This document shows, piece by piece, positions 50,273-58,946 of a stretch of 64,000 bases of DNA. The first letter of the stretch is position 1; the number at the start of each line of letters is the position of its first letter. Source of the DNA: JOPF133 sp052144935 (GTDB lineage Bacteria > Acidobacteriota > Terriglobia > Bryobacterales > Bryobacteraceae). The position numbers and the translations under genes were made by a program. Below the pieces are notes generated by a model. The model did not search any database and had not been told where the DNA came from. It saw nothing but the letters and a program-made list of their open reading frames with translations. The stretch covers positions 1 through 64,000 of the forward strand of contig JBKQPR010000182.1 of NCBI GenBank assembly GCA_052144935.1. Direction: 5' to 3'.

Positions 50273-51925
50273 TTACTTAGCGATCTTGATCAGTACGACT
50301 CCGTGCTGCGGCACGTCGGCGGAAAACTCGCCGGCCATCTTACCGAGGTCCTTGTGGGCCCACAGGTCGCGCACGGCACGGGACCCGCTGACTCCCAGGT
50401 CGCTCCACTTGGCCGTCATCTTGGCCGAATTGCAGCCGCGGTTGAATAGCGCCACGGCCACTCCGCCGTCGTGGAGCGGCTTCGACCAGACCTCGCTGGT
50501 CTCACCCTTGGCCAACCGGACGGCCTGTTTGCCAAGCCTGTCCTGGTCGATCGCCACCACCTCCTTATTCATCAGAATCGTGGAGACCGCGGGCGGCATG
50601 TCGCGGATGTCGTTCCCCGCAAGCAGCGGCGCCGAGAGCAGTGACCACAGGCTCATGTGGGTCTGATACTCCGCGTCGCTCATGCCGCCGTTGCCGATTT
50701 CGAGCATGTCGGGATCGTTCCAGTGGCCGGGGCCGGCATACTTTTCGCGGCCGGGCTGAAGGTCGAAGCCGATATGATCCATGGACTGCCACCGGTCGCT
50801 GATATCGCCGGTGGTGCGCCACAGATTGCCGCCCACGCGCTCGCCCCATTCGCCGACGTCCAGGTTGCCGTACTGGCACAGGCTGAAGACGATGGTGCGG
50901 CCGGAGTGCAGCAGGGCGTTCCCCATTTTGGCGTAAGCCGCGGCCATGGTGGCCTGGGTGTTGTCGTAGACTTGCGAGGCGCTGCACCAGTCGTACTTCA
51001 GGTAGTCGATGCCCCAGGAAGCCCAGGTCTTGGCGTCCTGTTCCTCGTGCTGGTAACTGCCCTCGTACCCGGCGCAGGTCTTGGGGCCCGGCGAAGAGTA
51101 AATACCCAGCTTGAGACCTTTGCTGTGTACATAAGCGGCCAGCGCCTTCATGTCGGGAAACTTGTTATTAGTCGTGATATTCCCGTTGGCGTCGCGGTGC
51201 GCTCCTTCCCATGTGTCGTCGATGTTGACATAGACATAGCCCGCATCCCGCATCCCGCTGCTGGCGATGGCGTCGGCCATCTCGCGGATCATCTTATCGC
51301 TCACCTGGTTGCGGAACTTATTCCAGCTATTCCAGCCCATCGGCGGAGTCTTGGCCAGACCATTGGATTTGACGGGCTCCGGCATGGGCAGGGAGACGGC
51401 GGGCGCTCGCGGCGCGAGCGGCTTGGGGACCTCGGTCGAGACGCGCGCCAGTTCGACCACCTGCGGCGGCGCATTGCCGCGGCCGGCGCCGCCAGGCGCA
51501 GAAGCAGCGGCCGCGGCGCCACGGCCGCCGTCGGTTTCGCAAGGTCCGCGGCCGGCATCCGCCCCACGGCCCGCGCCGCGGCCTCGCCCGCCAAAGTTCA
51601 CCACCGGCATGGTCAGTGACAACTTGCCACTTTCCAGCACGCCGGTATAAGTGGCCTTTACAGGTTCGCCGCTGCCGCGGCCGGGGCGCTCGGCTTCGAG
51701 AGTAACATGGCTGCCTTCGAGCTTGCCGTCGACGATCGTGTCGTTGGCGCGCGCCGAAACGACGTATCCGGTGATTTTGCCGTCGGCGCCCTGATTCAGG
51801 GCGACCGTCATTTCCAGGCCGTCATCGGCGGTCGTGGCCGGTCCCGCCCAGCGGCCGGTGAGGCTCTGGGCGTGGACGGCCGCCAGGCTGACCAGGGCGG
51901 CGGCACATAGACGCAACGTTTTCAT
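50273..51925 (-). CDS. Alpha-galactosidase (glycoside hydrolase family 27), exported
   Basis: 550-aa enzyme. Signal peptide (MKTLRLCAAALVSLAAVHAQ), a beta-rich N-domain (LTGRWAGPATTADDGLEMTV), a Gly/Arg/Ala-rich linker (GGRGRGAGRGADAGRG), then the GH27 barrel: LAKTPPMGWNSWNKFRNQVS, VNIDDTWEG, nucleophile Asp in YLKYDWCSAS, acid/base region GPGHWNDPDMLEIGNGG. ATG 51925 is supported by GGAGGT at 51935-51940; the longer start at 51949 would overlap the previous gene. It cleaves terminal alpha-galactosides in the periplasm. Confidence 0.93.
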   Translation of the reverse strand: MKTLRLCAAALVSLAAVHAQSLTGRWAGPATTADDGLEMTVALNQGADGKITGYVVSARANDTIVDGKLEGSHVTLEAERPGRGSGEPVKATYTGVLESGKLSLTMPVVNFGGRGRGAGRGADAGRGPCETDGGRGAAAAASAPGGAGRGNAPPQVVELARVSTEVPKPLAPRAPAVSLPMPEPVKSNGLAKTPPMGWNSWNKFRNQVSDKMIREMADAIASSGMRDAGYVYVNIDDTWEGAHRDANGNITTNNKFPDMKALAAYVHSKGLKLGIYSSPGPKTCAGYEGSYQHEEQDAKTWASWGIDYLKYDWCSASQVYDNTQATMAAAYAKMGNALLHSGRTIVFSLCQYGNLDVGEWGERVGGNLWRTTGDISDRWQSMDHIGFDLQPGREKYAGPGHWNDPDMLEIGNGGMSDAEYQTHMSLWSLLSAPLLAGNDIRDMPPAVSTILMNKEVVAIDQDRLGKQAVRLAKGETSEVWSKPLHDGGVAVALFNRGCNSAKMTAKWSDLGVSGSRAVRDLWAHKDLGKMAGEFSADVPQHGVVLIKIAK

Positions 51926-51930
51926 TCGAG

Positions 51931-53241
51931 TTATACCTCCAGTTTCCATGGCGAACGATACTTAGCTTTGAGATATGGCTTGATGTCGTGCTGTTTCACG
52001 GTAAATGCCTTGTCGTCCCAATCCAGCGTGACGCCGTGGCGCAGCGCGAGATTCGCGAGCAGACAACTCGTGGTGGTGCGGACGCAGGTTTCGATGTCGC
52101 TGGTGGGCTTTTGGCGCGTCCGCAGGCACTCCAGGAAATTATTCCAGTGGGGCACGTTCATGTCCGACAACCCGCGGCTCGTCTCCTCCACCGGCTCCTT
52201 GCCTTTGGCAACCGGCCAGATCCAATAGCCGCCGCGGTTCACCATGAGCGTGGCCTGGGTCCCGTGAAACGCCGTTCCGTAGGTGTTGTTGTAGAAGGGG
52301 AAGGGGTTGGTGGTGCGGCTTTCATAAGCGCCCAGAAAGCCGGGATAGTGGTAGGTGGCCAGCATGGTGTCGGGCGTTTCCGCGTTGTCGGTGACATAGA
52401 ACTTGCCGCCTTGGGCCGAGATGGAAACCGGCATGGCTTCATCGAAGGCGAACTGCACGATATCGAGCAGGTGGACGCCCCAATCGGTCATCGCGCCGCC
52501 GGCGTAGTCCCAGAAATAGCGGAAGGTGGACCCGCGGTTGGGAGTCACGCCCCAGCGGTTGGCGTTGAAGGGGCGCTTGGGGGCGGGGCCCAGCCAGAGG
52601 TCCCAGTCGAGGCCCGCCGGCGGGTCGGAATCCGGCGGATTGCCGAAGCCTTCCTTGCCGGTGGCGCCGGCCTGGAAGGTGTTGCAGAACGTGATGTCGC
52701 CCAGGTCGCCGCTCTTCACGATTTCGCGGGCCTTCCGGAAAAAGCCGCCCGAGCGCTGCATGGTGCCGGCCTGCACCACCCGCTTGTACTTGCGCGCGGC
52801 CTCCACCATTTTGACGCCTTCTTCGACATACACGCAGGCGGGCTTTTCGCACCACACGTCCTTGCCGGCCTTGCAGGCCTCCACGGTGATGTAGGCGTGC
52901 CAATGGTCGGGCGTGGCGATGGAGACGGCATCGATGGACTTGTCCGCCAGGATCTCCCGGAAATCCTTGTAGGTTTTGACGCTCGTGAAGCCGAGCCGCC
53001 TCGCCTGGGCTTGGGCGCGCTCCAGGGCGGGCTGGTAGACATCGCAGACGCCGGTGATCTCCACGCCGCCGGTCTTGGCCGCGTAATCGATATTGCCGGT
53101 GCCCATGCGGCCGCAGCCGATGAAGGCGATGTTGGGCTTGTCATTGGCGCCGCGCAGATTGCCGGTGAACAGGGAAGTGGTGAGCGCGGCGCCCCCGGCG
53201 GTTTTCAGAAACTCGCGGCGATCGGGGGAATCCTGTCCCAT
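51931..53241 (-). CDS. Gfo/Idh/MocA family oxidoreductase, Tat-exported
   Basis: 436-aa NAD(P)-dependent dehydrogenase. Tat signal SPDRREFLKTAGGAALTTSL; Rossmann motif NIAFIGCGRMGTGNIDYAAK; SIATPDHWHAYITVEACKAG and VWCEKPACV carry the conserved E-K-P. Later YFWDYAGGAMTDWGVHLLDI holds the catalytic Asp/His pair of the family. Such exported members act on oligosaccharides together with hydrolases; the GH27 gene starts 6 bp after its stop. Likely a glycoside-processing pair. Confidence 0.92.
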   Translation of the reverse strand: MGQDSPDRREFLKTAGGAALTTSLFTGNLRGANDKPNIAFIGCGRMGTGNIDYAAKTGGVEITGVCDVYQPALERAQAQARRLGFTSVKTYKDFREILADKSIDAVSIATPDHWHAYITVEACKAGKDVWCEKPACVYVEEGVKMVEAARKYKRVVQAGTMQRSGGFFRKAREIVKSGDLGDITFCNTFQAGATGKEGFGNPPDSDPPAGLDWDLWLGPAPKRPFNANRWGVTPNRGSTFRYFWDYAGGAMTDWGVHLLDIVQFAFDEAMPVSISAQGGKFYVTDNAETPDTMLATYHYPGFLGAYESRTTNPFPFYNNTYGTAFHGTQATLMVNRGGYWIWPVAKGKEPVEETSRGLSDMNVPHWNNFLECLRTRQKPTSDIETCVRTTTSCLLANLALRHGVTLDWDDKAFTVKQHDIKPYLKAKYRSPWKLEV

Positions 53242-53509
53242 CTGTTCTGTTGTATCAGGATTGGAGGCGCGGCGGGGTGGCCGGCGGTTACTTCATGTAC
53301 CTCGGCCGGCCGAACCGCGCAGCGCAATTGTCGCGGGGACCTACCCAAACTGCCTCCGCCCGGCGAAGTACTTCGCGGTTCCTTGATGGAACGCTGCCTG
53401 ACCCGCGGCAACCCCAATTGCGAAATGGGTGACCGTGGCGTAGCGGAACTGAGCGCCCGGCCCAGCACGCGGCCGGCCCGCCTTTCCCGTGAGAACTGCG
53501 GCAAGGCGA

Positions 53510-54058
53510 TCAGTTAGCGGCTAGGCAAGGTTCGCTTGTTTCCCCTTGATCTGAGAAACTCGCCGCCGCGGTGTCCTGCGCCTTTCTCGGCCGCGCTTTG
53601 CTTGCCACGATCTCCAGAATTCCCTTGTCCAATGTGGCAGAAACTGTGTTCGGGTCGATGCGTGCGGGCAAGTCGAATTGCCGAAAGAGCCGCTGACCGA
53701 ATTCGCAGAAGTGCAGCCTGGCCTCCAGACCTTGGTGGTGGTGCGTTTCCGTGCCTTGTATAAGTAGCGAAAGCGGAGTCGCCGTGACTTGAACGGACTT
53801 TGGATCGAAGCCGGGGACGGCGGCCCGCAGCACGATGGCGAGGGCGTTCTCGAACAGTTCCGCGTGCGGTTTCCAAAGAACCTCGCGTTCGGCGCGCAAC
53901 CAGTCATCCCAATCGTTGCCCACCAGTTGGCCGCGCTGTTGGAAATTGTCGTAGGCCCGATTGCGAATATCCTGCAGGTGTTGTTCGGTCTGCGCCAAGA
54001 GGATGGATGAGGCTTCCTCCTGGTCGTTAATTCTCGTAATCGAAATACGCGGTGTCAT
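53510..54058 (-). CDS. Hsp20/alpha-crystallin-like protein with an N-terminal DUF2934-like segment
   Basis: 182-aa protein. Residues about 30-62 (QDIRNRAYDNFQQRGQLVG, NDWDDWLRAEREVLW) match the DUF2934 pattern. Residues about 80-160 form a small heat-shock domain (VLRAAVPGFDPKSVQVTATP, LFRQFDLPARIDPNTVSATL, DKGILEIVASKAR). It probably acts as an ATP-independent chaperone holding unfolded proteins. It stands alone. The combination is seen in acidobacteria and related groups. Confidence 0.85.
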   Translation of the reverse strand: MTPRISITRINDQEEASSILLAQTEQHLQDIRNRAYDNFQQRGQLVGNDWDDWLRAEREVLWKPHAELFENALAIVLRAAVPGFDPKSVQVTATPLSLLIQGTETHHHQGLEARLHFCEFGQRLFRQFDLPARIDPNTVSATLDKGILEIVASKARPRKAQDTAAASFSDQGETSEPCLAAN

Positions 54059-54385
54059 ACTCTTCCTTTCCGCTCCGTTGATTCGATCTTAGTGGGATCC
54101 GCACCTTTGCAGCTCTCCTCCAGCCGCTTGCGGTATAGCCGAAGCCAGGCGGCGAAGGCATCGCACCGATTCTGATCCGATTTGGTTGCGGCGCTTTCGT
54201 GCGTCTTCCCGAATCGGATGCGAAAACGCGTCCATCCCAATTGCATCGCAACACTTCCGGTGGGCACCGCGAGGCGCGCCACCGAGCGCTGTCTCGCCTG
54301 TTTCGGGTTGCAATCCATGCCGTCTTTACGGCCAATCCGCCGTAACCGGCGCAACCGGCCGGCCAGAACCTACCGTAGCGCTGTC
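54059..54385. other. Gap with no recognisable gene
   Basis: About 330 bp between the Hsp20 gene and the small membrane protein. Only short Arg-rich frames without family resemblance are open. Confidence 0.4.
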
Positions 54386-54544
54386 TTAACCTTTCTCACG
54401 GTGCGCGTGTACCAATTCCTGCGCCGCCAGCGCCACGAACGCTACTGCAAATGACCGGCACTCCACGTTGTCACACAGGACTATCGCGACGTACAGTGCC
54501 CCAGTCGCTAGCAGGAATAGGTCCCACATCAGTCTTTTCGGCAT
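54386..54544 (-). CDS. Small membrane protein overlapping the end of a kinase gene
   Basis: 52-aa frame from ATG 54544 with one hydrophobic span (LFLLATGALYVAIVLCD) and a short charged tail (ELVHAHREKG). A GGGGGAT ribosome site lies 6 nt upstream. It overlaps the last 74 bp of the histidine kinase gene. No family is recognised; it may be a chance frame. Confidence 0.4.
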   Translation of the reverse strand: MPKRLMWDLFLLATGALYVAIVLCDNVECRSFAVAFVALAAQELVHAHREKG

Positions 54545-55973
54545 TGTGATCCCCCGTGGACCGGCCAGAGAATAAAGCCATGCTATCGGCAGTTGGGCGG
54601 CCGGCCGCGACATGCTGCGGTAGAGGCAGAGCGACCTCGATGGTTGTACCTTGGCCCGGCTCGGAATTAATGGTCACGCTGCCCCCCAGGCTCTCGGCGC
54701 GTTCCTGCATGCCGATCAGCCCCAATCCATTCGGACGGGGAGTTCGAAATCCCCGCCCATCGTCTCGGATCCTTACCGAAATGCGGCTGCCGGCGGCAAG
54801 CACCGTGATCTCCACGGAACTGGCGCGCGCATGACGGCATACGTTGTTCAAAGCCTCCTGCACGATCCGAAACACACAAATCTTGTGCTCCTCCGGAAGG
54901 TCGTCGGGAAGCCCATCCGCTCCAATCTTGATCCTCACTCCCGTCGACCTCGAGACCTGGTTTGCCTGCCACTCAAGCGCCGCGGCCAAGCCCAGATCAT
55001 CCAACATGGAGGGACGAAGGAGCAGCGCCATGTTCCGCACCATTGCCACGGAACTCTCCACCAATTCGCGGATCCGGTCGACCCTCGTCCGCAGCGGCTC
55101 GGGGTAGGGAGCCAGCACCACGCCCAGGTCGTGCAACTCAAACTGGACCGCCGACATGGATTGGCCTACAGCGTCATGCAACTCGCGCGAGATATTCTTG
55201 CGTTCGTTTTCCTGGGTCTCTACCAACCTCGCCGAAAGATCTCTCAACTCCTGCCGGGCGCCCGTAACCTCTTGGAGGTGCGCTATCGTCTGACCCTCCA
55301 GCCGGAGGATGTGCAGCGCGGTAGCGAAAGCCAGCGCAAGGCCGCACAGGAACATGGCTACCACGGCGATCATCAACTTATTGCGAAGGCCGGAAAACGT
55401 CTCGACTAGCCGATGATCCCTTTCCACAAGCTGTTGCTTGTTTACCGAGGCAATCGTGTCCGCGATGCTCAGCGTACTGGACCGCCGCGGCAACACCTCG
55501 TCATGGAGGAACCGGTACCCTTCCTTGTGCCGCTGCTGCGGGTTCCAGTTGAGGACAGGGTCCAGCGTCCGCCAATACTCTTTTATCTCTCGCCGCAGAG
55601 CATCATACATCGCCTGGCCGGCCCCGTCGGGTTGGGAGTCCGTGAGCGAAATCATGGATTGGATCTGACCCCGTGTATCGGCCAGCGCCAGGCGGCTTTG
55701 CTCTGCTGTGGCCGGATCCGGCTCCAGCAGGTAGTCCCGGACATACGTGCCGGAGAGATAGATGGCCGACCGCAGTTCGTCAAGCTTGGTCTGCCGTCCA
55801 AGGAACTCACTCAGGATGTTTTCATTGCTGGACTGCAAGCGGGAAATAACGTTGACGGCGTTGATCCCGGAAAGCACCAGCAGAGTGAGCAAAACGCCAA
55901 ACCCGATAGCCAGGGCCATCCTGGTAGTAAGCAATCGCCGCGCCGTTTGCCGTGCATGAACGTTCACTGCCAT
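54471..55973 (-). CDS. Sensor histidine kinase of the NarL-type (HisKA_3) class
   Basis: 500-aa kinase. TM1 (ALAIGFGVLLTLLVLSGINA), a long periplasmic four-helix domain (about 45-195, CHASE3-like), TM2 (LMIAVVAMFLCGLALAFATA). The phospho-acceptor His is in ENERKNISRELHDAVGQSMS. ATP-binding motifs: VFRIVQEALNNVCRHARAS, IRDDGRGF and GLGLIGMQERAESLGG. The last 35 residues are a tail beyond the usual end. It starts 9 bp after the response regulator stop; the two are one operon, divergent from the efflux genes. Confidence 0.92.
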   Translation of the reverse strand: MAVNVHARQTARRLLTTRMALAIGFGVLLTLLVLSGINAVNVISRLQSSNENILSEFLGRQTKLDELRSAIYLSGTYVRDYLLEPDPATAEQSRLALADTRGQIQSMISLTDSQPDGAGQAMYDALRREIKEYWRTLDPVLNWNPQQRHKEGYRFLHDEVLPRRSSTLSIADTIASVNKQQLVERDHRLVETFSGLRNKLMIAVVAMFLCGLALAFATALHILRLEGQTIAHLQEVTGARQELRDLSARLVETQENERKNISRELHDAVGQSMSAVQFELHDLGVVLAPYPEPLRTRVDRIRELVESSVAMVRNMALLLRPSMLDDLGLAAALEWQANQVSRSTGVRIKIGADGLPDDLPEEHKICVFRIVQEALNNVCRHARASSVEITVLAAGSRISVRIRDDGRGFRTPRPNGLGLIGMQERAESLGGSVTINSEPGQGTTIEVALPLPQHVAAGRPTADSMALFSGRSTGDHNAEKTDVGPIPASDWGTVRRDSPV

Positions 55974-55982
55974 TAACCACCC

Positions 55983-56654
55983 CTAGACCACGGCGCCCTG
56001 GCTCGAAGAGATGACTCCCTTACGAATCGCATAAAGAATGAGATCGGCCAGACTATGCAGGTTGAGTTTCTGAAAAATGTGCTGCCGGTGGCAGATCACC
56101 GTAGTGGCGCTCAGGTCGAGCATTGTGGCGATCTCCTTGTTGGATTGGCCTTCGGCCAGCAACTGCAGGATCTGCCGCTCGCGGCTGGTCAGCAGATCGT
56201 AGCTGTCTTCGACATGGCTGGTTTCCAGGTAACGCATATACTCATCCGCCAGCATCCTGCTCACCTTGGGACTGAAGTAGGCCTTTCCTTGCGAGATTGC
56301 ACGGACGGCTTCCACGATTTCGAATTCCGCCGAGCTCTTCAGCACATACCCACGCGCGCCGGCCTTGAGCGCACTGAGGAGATAGCATTCATCGGCGTGG
56401 ACCGTGAGCATGATGAGCTGAACCTCGTGGAGCTTATTGGAAATCTGTCGGGCGGCTTCCAGACCGTTCAGAATGGGCATGCTGATGTCCAGAATGGCGA
56501 CGTGGGGGAGTTCACGCTCCGCCATTTGCACCGCCTCCCGGCCATCGGAAGCTTCCGCAACGATTTCGAAACCAGGCTCGTGTGCCAAGAGCGCGCGCAA
56601 GCCTCTGCGGATGATCGCATGATCGTCCGCGATAAGAATCCGTACAGGGCGCAT
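55983..56654 (-). CDS. NarL/FixJ family response regulator
   Basis: 223-aa regulator. Receiver: RILIADDHAIIRRGLRALLA, phosphorylation site in VAILDISMPILNG, and KAGARGYVLKSSAEFEIVEA. C-terminal LuxR-type HTH: LTSRERQILQLLAEGQSNKE, IATMLDLSATTVICHRQHIF. ATG 56654 has AAGGAAGG at the right distance. It probably controls the divergent RraA-RND operon 315 bp away. Confidence 0.93.
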   Translation of the reverse strand: MRPVRILIADDHAIIRRGLRALLAHEPGFEIVAEASDGREAVQMAERELPHVAILDISMPILNGLEAARQISNKLHEVQLIMLTVHADECYLLSALKAGARGYVLKSSAEFEIVEAVRAISQGKAYFSPKVSRMLADEYMRYLETSHVEDSYDLLTSRERQILQLLAEGQSNKEIATMLDLSATTVICHRQHIFQKLNLHSLADLILYAIRKGVISSSQGAVV

Positions 56655-56969
56655 ACGCCTTCCTTGTGGTACACTCGTTACCATCTTATGGCGTGGGCGC
56701 AGCCGGAGGAAATACCCTGAATGCAGTATTTTTCGCCCCGAACAAGCAGAGGCTGTTGTGCCGGCGGCAAATGGGCCGGCGCCTCCCTCGCTTTTTCGAA
56801 AAAACTCCTCAAAGTCGGGTATGTGTCTTGGGACACTGGCTCGGTATCATCGTTTTCGTGGCCCTCCGCTGGCGTGCATTCGAGGACTGGGCACCGATCC
56901 GATCTGGCGACCGGCGGTCACGGTCTGGCGACGGGGGGTCACGCCATTCCGAATTCCTAGCGTTTGAAC
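56655..56969. other. Divergent regulatory gap between the two-component genes and the efflux operon
   Basis: About 315 bp with promoters for both directions expected. A near-tandem pair TCTGGCGACCGGCGGTCACG (about 56903-56922) and TCTGGCGACGGGGGGTCACG (about 56924-56943), spaced 21 bp, could be two binding sites for the response regulator. No gene is supported. Confidence 0.45.
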
Positions 56970-57692
56970 ATGAACCGTATGTTACCCAATGGCCAGCCTC
57001 TCAACGGCTTAGATGCACTCCGCCGGTTCGACACCTGCACGCTCTCCAACGCAATTGAGAGGTTGCGTGTCCGTCCCCGGAACGAGGGTTTCATGAACGG
57101 CGGCGCGATTTGTCAGTTTCCGCACTTTCCGCCCGTCGTTGGGCGGGCGGTGACCGGCCGGATTCGGACTTACATGCCTCCGATAGCGGGAAAGTGCTAC
57201 TACGAGAATATAGAATGGTGGCGTTATCTGGTGACGATCCCGGCCCCGCGGGTCGTGGTCTTGCAGGATTGCGATAACCGCCCGGGATTCGGGGCCCTGT
57301 TTGGCGAAGTACATGCTCGTATTTGCCGGGCGCTGGCCTGCGTTGCCTACGTCACCAATGGCGCCGTGAGGGATCTCGACGGAGTGGAATCGGTTGGAAT
57401 TCAGTTATTCGCCGGGAGCGTCGCCGTTTCGCACGCCTACGCTCATATTGTCGACTTCGGAGACCCCGTCGAAATCGGTGGGCTCCAGGTCCAGCCTGGC
57501 GACATCCTTCACGGCGACCGCCATGGAATTCTTTCCGTGCCCCACGAACTAACAGGGAAGCTGCCGTCGGTCGCTGAACAGATCCAGTCGGAAGAGAAAG
57601 AGCTATTCGCGCTGACGGAAAGCCCCGGATTCTCCGTGGAGACGCTCGCGGCAAAGCTCCAACATTTCGCTCAGAGACGACCATGCCCGTGA
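56970..57692 (+). CDS. RraA-like protein (HMG/CHA aldolase-type fold)
   Basis: About 240-aa RraA family protein. Marks: LRRFDTCTLSNAIERLRVRP, RAVTGRIRTYMPP, VVLQDCDNRPGFGALFGEVH, YVTNGAVRDLDGVESVGIQL (the Arg-Asp pair of the aldolase members is kept) and VQPGDILHGDRHGILSVP. It may be a metal-dependent aldolase or decarboxylase. Its end overlaps the RND adaptor gene by 10 bp, so it is the first gene of the efflux operon. ATG 56970 is taken as start; TTG 56964 and ATG 56979 are alternatives. Confidence 0.85.
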   Translation: MNRMLPNGQPLNGLDALRRFDTCTLSNAIERLRVRPRNEGFMNGGAICQFPHFPPVVGRAVTGRIRTYMPPIAGKCYYENIEWWRYLVTIPAPRVVVLQDCDNRPGFGALFGEVHARICRALACVAYVTNGAVRDLDGVESVGIQLFAGSVAVSHAYAHIVDFGDPVEIGGLQVQPGDILHGDRHGILSVPHELTGKLPSVAEQIQSEEKELFALTESPGFSVETLAAKLQHFAQRRPCP

Positions 57693-58924
57693 TTACCCAT
57701 CGGCAAATTCTGCCAGCGGCTGCCGCAGTCCTGTCGGCCGTGGTCTTTGTAGGATGCTCCAGCTCGAAAGTGAAGGCCAGCGGAACGCAACCGGCACAGG
57801 CGTCCGTCACCGTGGGCGTTGCACCGGTGGTCCGCAAGCCTATTGTGCGCCAGATCACCGTTTCCTCGGAGCTGGTTCCCTTCCAGGAGATCGACCTTTA
57901 CGCCAAGGAGTCGGGATACATCAAAGACCTCTTGGTGGACTACGGGACGCGCGTCAAGAAAGGCGACAAAATAGCTGTCCTGGAGATCCCCGAGCTGGAG
58001 ATGCAACTGCAGCAGGACGCGGCGGCCATCAAGGATCGGGAGGATATGGTACACCAGGCTCAGCGCCAGGTCGAGCGGGTGGATGCCCAGGTGAAGCCGT
58101 ATCAACTTCAATACAACAGGATCAAAGAAGTTGCGGAGACCAAAAAGGGCCTGGTAGCGCAGCAAGAGGTAGACGACTGGGAGGGCAAGTATCTGGCGGC
58201 AGCGGCCCAACTGGAAGCCGCAAAATCAGCCCTGCAATCCGCGGATAGCGAGTTGCTGGCGGCCAAAGCCAAGGAACAGCACGATCGCATTCTGTTCGAC
58301 TACTCCACGGTCTATGCGCCTTTCGACGGCGTGATCACGCAGCGTTACGCGAATTACGGCACTTTGGTCCAGGCAGGCACCAGCTCCAGCACCAACGTAC
58401 TGCCGATCGCCAGACTCTCCGAAGACGACAAGTTCCGGCTGGTCATTCCCGTGCCCGAATCCTATGTGAAGTTCATTCACATCGATGATCCGGTCGACGT
58501 CCACGTGTCCTCGCTGGACCGCCATTTCCCGGGAAAGGTGGTTCGCTTTTCCACCGACGTAGCACAGGATACGCGCACCATGCACACGGAGGTCGACGTG
58601 CTCAACCCGACTCATGTGTTGATCCCAGGGCTTTATGCGGACGCGACGCTCACATTGGAGCGGAAGAACAATGCGCTGTCCGTTCCCTTGCAGGCGATCA
58701 ATCACGAAGCTGCCGGGGACACCGTGTTCGTGGTGACCGCCGGCAACCAGATCGAAATCCGCCCGATCCAGGTTGGGTTGCAGAGCGCAAGCTGGGTCGA
58801 GGTCCTGTCGGGTCTGAAAGAAGGAGACAGCGTCGTGGTAAGCGACCGCGCCGCGCTGAAGGCGGGCAACCTGGTGCAGCCTCATGCGGTAGAGGCGACC
58901 GAGTACAAACCTGAGAGCCAATAG
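57683..58924 (+). CDS. RND efflux periplasmic adaptor (membrane fusion protein)
   Basis: 413-aa lipoprotein: the signal ends VFVGCSSS with C25 as lipidation site. Order: barrel-sandwich half (VPFQEIDLYAKESGYIKDLL), alpha-helical hairpin (about 105-200), second sandwich half (DYSTVYAPFDGVITQRYANY), beta-barrel and C-terminal membrane-proximal domain (VFVVTAGNQIEIRPIQVGLQ). It links the inner-membrane pump to the TolC-like channel. The permease starts 22 bp downstream. Confidence 0.94.
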   Translation: MPVITHRQILPAAAAVLSAVVFVGCSSSKVKASGTQPAQASVTVGVAPVVRKPIVRQITVSSELVPFQEIDLYAKESGYIKDLLVDYGTRVKKGDKIAVLEIPELEMQLQQDAAAIKDREDMVHQAQRQVERVDAQVKPYQLQYNRIKEVAETKKGLVAQQEVDDWEGKYLAAAAQLEAAKSALQSADSELLAAKAKEQHDRILFDYSTVYAPFDGVITQRYANYGTLVQAGTSSSTNVLPIARLSEDDKFRLVIPVPESYVKFIHIDDPVDVHVSSLDRHFPGKVVRFSTDVAQDTRTMHTEVDVLNPTHVLIPGLYADATLTLERKNNALSVPLQAINHEAAGDTVFVVTAGNQIEIRPIQVGLQSASWVEVLSGLKEGDSVVVSDRAALKAGNLVQPHAVEATEYKPESQ

Positions 58925-58946
58925 CCCCAGGAGCCGATAGACACCC

